Source: Candidatus Bathyarchaeota archaeon
GTDB lineage: Archaea > Thermoproteota > Bathyarchaeia > 40CM-2-53-6
DNA length: 5,066 nucleotides
NCBI GenBank assembly: GCA_005882905.1
Contig: VBBG01000214.1
Span: forward strand, 1-5,066
Direction: 5' to 3'
The notes beneath the pieces were generated by a model. The model did no database searches and was not told the origin of the DNA. It was given only the letters and a program-made list of their open reading frames with translations. Position 1 is the first letter of the stretch. Every line of letters begins with the position of its first letter. This document shows, one piece after another, positions 3,630 to 5,066 of this stretch. The translations under genes were made by a program, and so were the position numbers.

Positions 3630-4682
3630 TTAGGCTCCTCTCACGCTTGGTTGTTCTGGATGTAGCCCGATTACTTGTTCGCGAATCGATGAGTCTTCAA
3701 GGTGTGGCATCTCGACTCTTATTGTACGATCTTCTTCGAGCGATCTCTTTGACGCTTCCAAGAGTCTTACAACGCTTGCTCCCAGCGTGCCACTGGCAAT
3801 GTTCTGGTAGGGTTCGGGCGACGGGTTGTGCTCGATGCAACTTGCAAAGTGCAGTACTTCCTCTCTCAGTGTATTGTTCGGCAGGACGAGCACTGGTTCA
3901 GCTCCACCTTTTCGTTGTAGGATGAGCCTCTGGTCGATGCAGTCCAGCCGGGCTGCTCCATCGCTCCCGACTACGCTAACATCCCGATGCTTCTCCATGT
4001 CCAGCCAGCTCAATTCGATACCTGCGTCGAGCCCGCTTGGATGCTCGGAGTAGATGTTGGCCATCTCGTATCCCGCGTTTGTCCTGAAGCCTCTGCCTCT
4101 GCAGGAAACTTTCCTGGGCCATGTGTCAAGCAGGTTGTTGCAGATGTCAAACGGGTGGGGACCCAGATCCGAGATCACTTCCCTGTTGGATTGGGAGGCC
4201 AGAAGACCTGTCCATTTGAGATGGAGATAGTAGAGGTCGCCCAGAACTCCGCTTGTCATGAGCCGTCGCAGTGCTCTGACTCCGTTGTTGAATCTGTGGA
4301 CGTGGCCCGTGCATAGAACTCTGCCGTGTTCTCTTGCCAGTCTTACCAACTCGAAGGCGTCGGCAGAGTTTGCAGCGAGAGGTTTCTCGACCAGTACGTG
4401 TTTCCCTCTTCTGATGAATTCGGATGCTATCTGGAAGTGTGTATTGTTTGGAGAGCATATGTGTACAGCCGAGACTTCGGGATCAGATAGTAGGTCGTGA
4501 TAGTCCGAACGGTAATCGAGGTGTCCAAACTCCCTTCTACAATACTCAATCGCGTCGGGTGAGCTGTCGACTACTGATCGCAGGCCCAGATTGAAGCCGT
4601 CTCTGGAAAGCCCCAATATCTCCGAGATGACTTTGCGTCCCCAGTAGCCCGCGCCGATCACAGCGATGTTTATCCGTTCCAT
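3630..4682 (-). CDS. Gfo/Idh/MocA-family NAD(P)-dependent oxidoreductase
   Basis: This is 350 residues, typical of the family. The N-terminal Rossmann domain binds NAD(P): MERINIAVIGAGYWGRK carries GxGxxG at residues 10-15. HICSPNNTHF (74-83) and HVLVEKPLA (95-103) follow, with the hallmark EKP at 99-101. The C-terminal substrate domain includes GHVHRFNNGVR (126-136) and DLGPHPFDI (172-180), where D172, H176 and D179 sit where the family places catalytic residues. Members oxidise or reduce hydroxyl groups of sugars and nucleotide-sugars, among others. Resemblance to nucleotide-sugar 3-dehydrogenases is only suggestive. ATG 4682 is chosen because it begins directly before the first Rossmann strand and is 33 bases after a TATA box. 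An upstream ATG at 4760 would add 26 unlikely residues. No sugar-pathway neighbour is in view, so the substrate is unassigned. Confidence 0.92.
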   Translation of the reverse strand: MERINIAVIGAGYWGRKVISEILGLSRDGFNLGLRSVVDSSPDAIEYCRREFGHLDYRSDYHDLLSDPEVSAVHICSPNNTHFQIASEFIRRGKHVLVEKPLAANSADAFELVRLAREHGRVLCTGHVHRFNNGVRALRRLMTSGVLGDLYYLHLKWTGLLASQSNREVISDLGPHPFDICNNLLDTWPRKVSCRGRGFRTNAGYEMANIYSEHPSGLDAGIELSWLDMEKHRDVSVVGSDGAARLDCIDQRLILQRKGGAEPVLVLPNNTLREEVLHFASCIEHNPSPEPYQNIASGTLGASVVRLLEASKRSLEEDRTIRVEMPHLEDSSIREQVIGLHPEQPSVRGA

Positions 4683-4710
4683 TGCTCTGTCTGATAAAAC
4701 GGCCTCTTTC

Positions 4711-4718
4711 CATATAAT
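4711..4718 (-). promoter_or_regulatory. TATA box for the oxidoreductase
   Basis: On the minus strand ATTATATG is centred 33 bases before ATG 4682, predicting a very short leader. A second A/T-rich motif (TTTTATCAG, about 4700-4692) is too close to the ATG to be the TATA box. The site lies inside the longer reading of the frame, arguing against ATG 4760. Confidence 0.6.
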
Positions 4719-4781
4719 CCGGACGTTTACACTCGACCAATGGGGTCTATCATGACCCAAATCCTGTCAACCAGAATACAA

Positions 4782-4801
4782 TTGGTTACATGTGCAACCA
4801 A
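4782..4801 (-). terminator. Hairpin just after the cysteine-rich gene
   Basis: TTGGTT and AACCAA form perfect 6-bp arms around an 8-base loop containing ACATGT. It begins three bases beyond the TAG stop of the 50-residue gene. The following minus-strand sequence has only short T runs, so termination is uncertain. Confidence 0.4.
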
Positions 4802-4804
4802 GGT

Positions 4805-4957
4805 CTAACCCGGCATCGTGTTCGCTGGGTCGGTCTCAGAGGAGCAGTCACAACACTCCGATAGACAGAGACTGCAATAGCTACAGAAGAGAACTGACGG
4901 TTCTGAGCATGAAGGGCATAGCCTTCCTTGACCATCTGTCTGTTCCATCATGGTCAT
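4805..4957 (-). CDS. 50-residue eight-cysteine zinc-binding miniprotein
   Basis: This short frame runs from ATG 4957 to TAG 4807-4805. Eight of its 50 residues are cysteine: C14-x2-C17, C25-x2-C28, C31, C35, C36 and C38, within LCPSCSEPSVLFCSYC and SLCLSECCDCSS. The first two pairs make a classic four-cysteine zinc ribbon, and the remaining four could hold a second zinc. In-frame ATGs at 4951 and 4948 are alternative starts. ATG 4957 is favoured because a TATA-like box is centred about 27 bases upstream, giving a leaderless transcript, and because AGGAAG lies nearby. Such proteins usually act as protein- or nucleic-acid-binding adaptors. The target is unknown. It is followed by a hairpin and then the separately promoted oxidoreductase. 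Confidence 0.65.
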   Translation of the reverse strand: MTMMEQTDGQGRLCPSCSEPSVLFCSYCSLCLSECCDCSSETDPANTMPG

Positions 4958-4979
4958 GAACTCAGCTTCCTGTGCTCAC

Positions 4980-4989
4980 GATATTACTT
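4980..4989 (-). promoter_or_regulatory. TATA box for the eight-cysteine miniprotein
   Basis: On the minus strand AAGTAATATC is centred about 27 bases before ATG 4957, so transcription should start at or next to the ATG. From here to the window end (5066) I see no convincing gene, only the palindrome CACTAGTG at 5037-5044. Confidence 0.4.
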
Positions 4990-5066
4990 TCGTGTCCACA
5001 ACTGTCGCGGTTTGCTTGGGCCCTAGTTAGTCTGAACACTAGTGACGAATAGAGTGTGCTGACTGA

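Noticed and set aside
3647..4740. Additional frames within the oxidoreductase on both strands
   Set aside because: They are all overlapped by a complete Gfo/Idh/MocA protein with GxGxxG, EKP and DxxxHxxD motifs.
4683..4760. 26-residue N-terminal extension of the oxidoreductase from ATG 4760
   Set aside because: The Rossmann strand begins right after ATG 4682, and the extension contains the TATA box of the gene.
4965..5066. Minus-strand frame open from the right edge
   Set aside because: It is about 34 codons of serine-rich translation with no start in the window and overlaps the TATA box of the cysteine-rich gene.
1..5066. CRISPR array, insertion sequence, integrase or rRNA
   Set aside because: I saw no regularly spaced repeats, transposase motifs, attachment-site pairs or rRNA-like sequence on either strand.

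Overview
The window looks like a chromosomal segment from an archaeon, most likely of the Thermoproteota/TACK side. Three things point that way. Most genes have A/T-rich TATA-like boxes about 25-35 bases before the start codon, implying leaderless or very short leaders. Small ribbon-helix-helix (RHH) and zinc-ribbon proteins dominate. A tRNA-Tyr gene is interrupted by what I read as four bulge-helix-bulge (BHB) introns, with the archaeal C1-G72 pair and A73. I see no insertion sequence, CRISPR array or rRNA. The lineage is inference.

Left part, + strand (1-1500). The tail of a truncated gene ends at 117. A tight three-gene operon follows (225-506, 503-763, 764-1003): two unknown acidic proteins and a short RHH-like protein. 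The second gene uses a TTG start that overlaps the first gene's stop, behind a strong Shine-Dalgarno. A zinc-ribbon gene starts at TTG 1111 with its own TATA box. It meets an in-frame TAG at 1360, but the same frame then encodes a convincing 43-residue coiled-coil-like extension ending at 1494.

Middle, - strand (1546-2140). A 123-residue unknown protein (2140-1769) lies just upstream of tRNA-Tyr(GTA) (1740-1546). Exons at 1740-1710, 1686-1680, 1630-1625, 1600-1585 and 1559-1546 join into a perfect 74-nt tRNA-Tyr cloverleaf. The introns are 23, 49, 24 and 25 nt long. CCA appears to be encoded at 1545-1543.

Region 2141-2560 has no gene. It holds an 11-bp inverted repeat spanning about 99 nt, several palindromes, and the TATA box of a 208-residue RHH-headed regulator (2561-3187). 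A strong hairpin follows that gene.

Right part, - strand. A 50-residue protein with eight cysteines (4957-4805) is followed by a Gfo/Idh/MocA-type NAD(P)-dependent oxidoreductase (4682-3630) and a short CxxC protein (3509-3300). Each of the first two has its own TATA box. The oxidoreductase is the only metabolic enzyme and probably acts on a sugar or nucleotide-sugar. The other proteins look like small DNA-binding or metal-binding regulators of unknown target.
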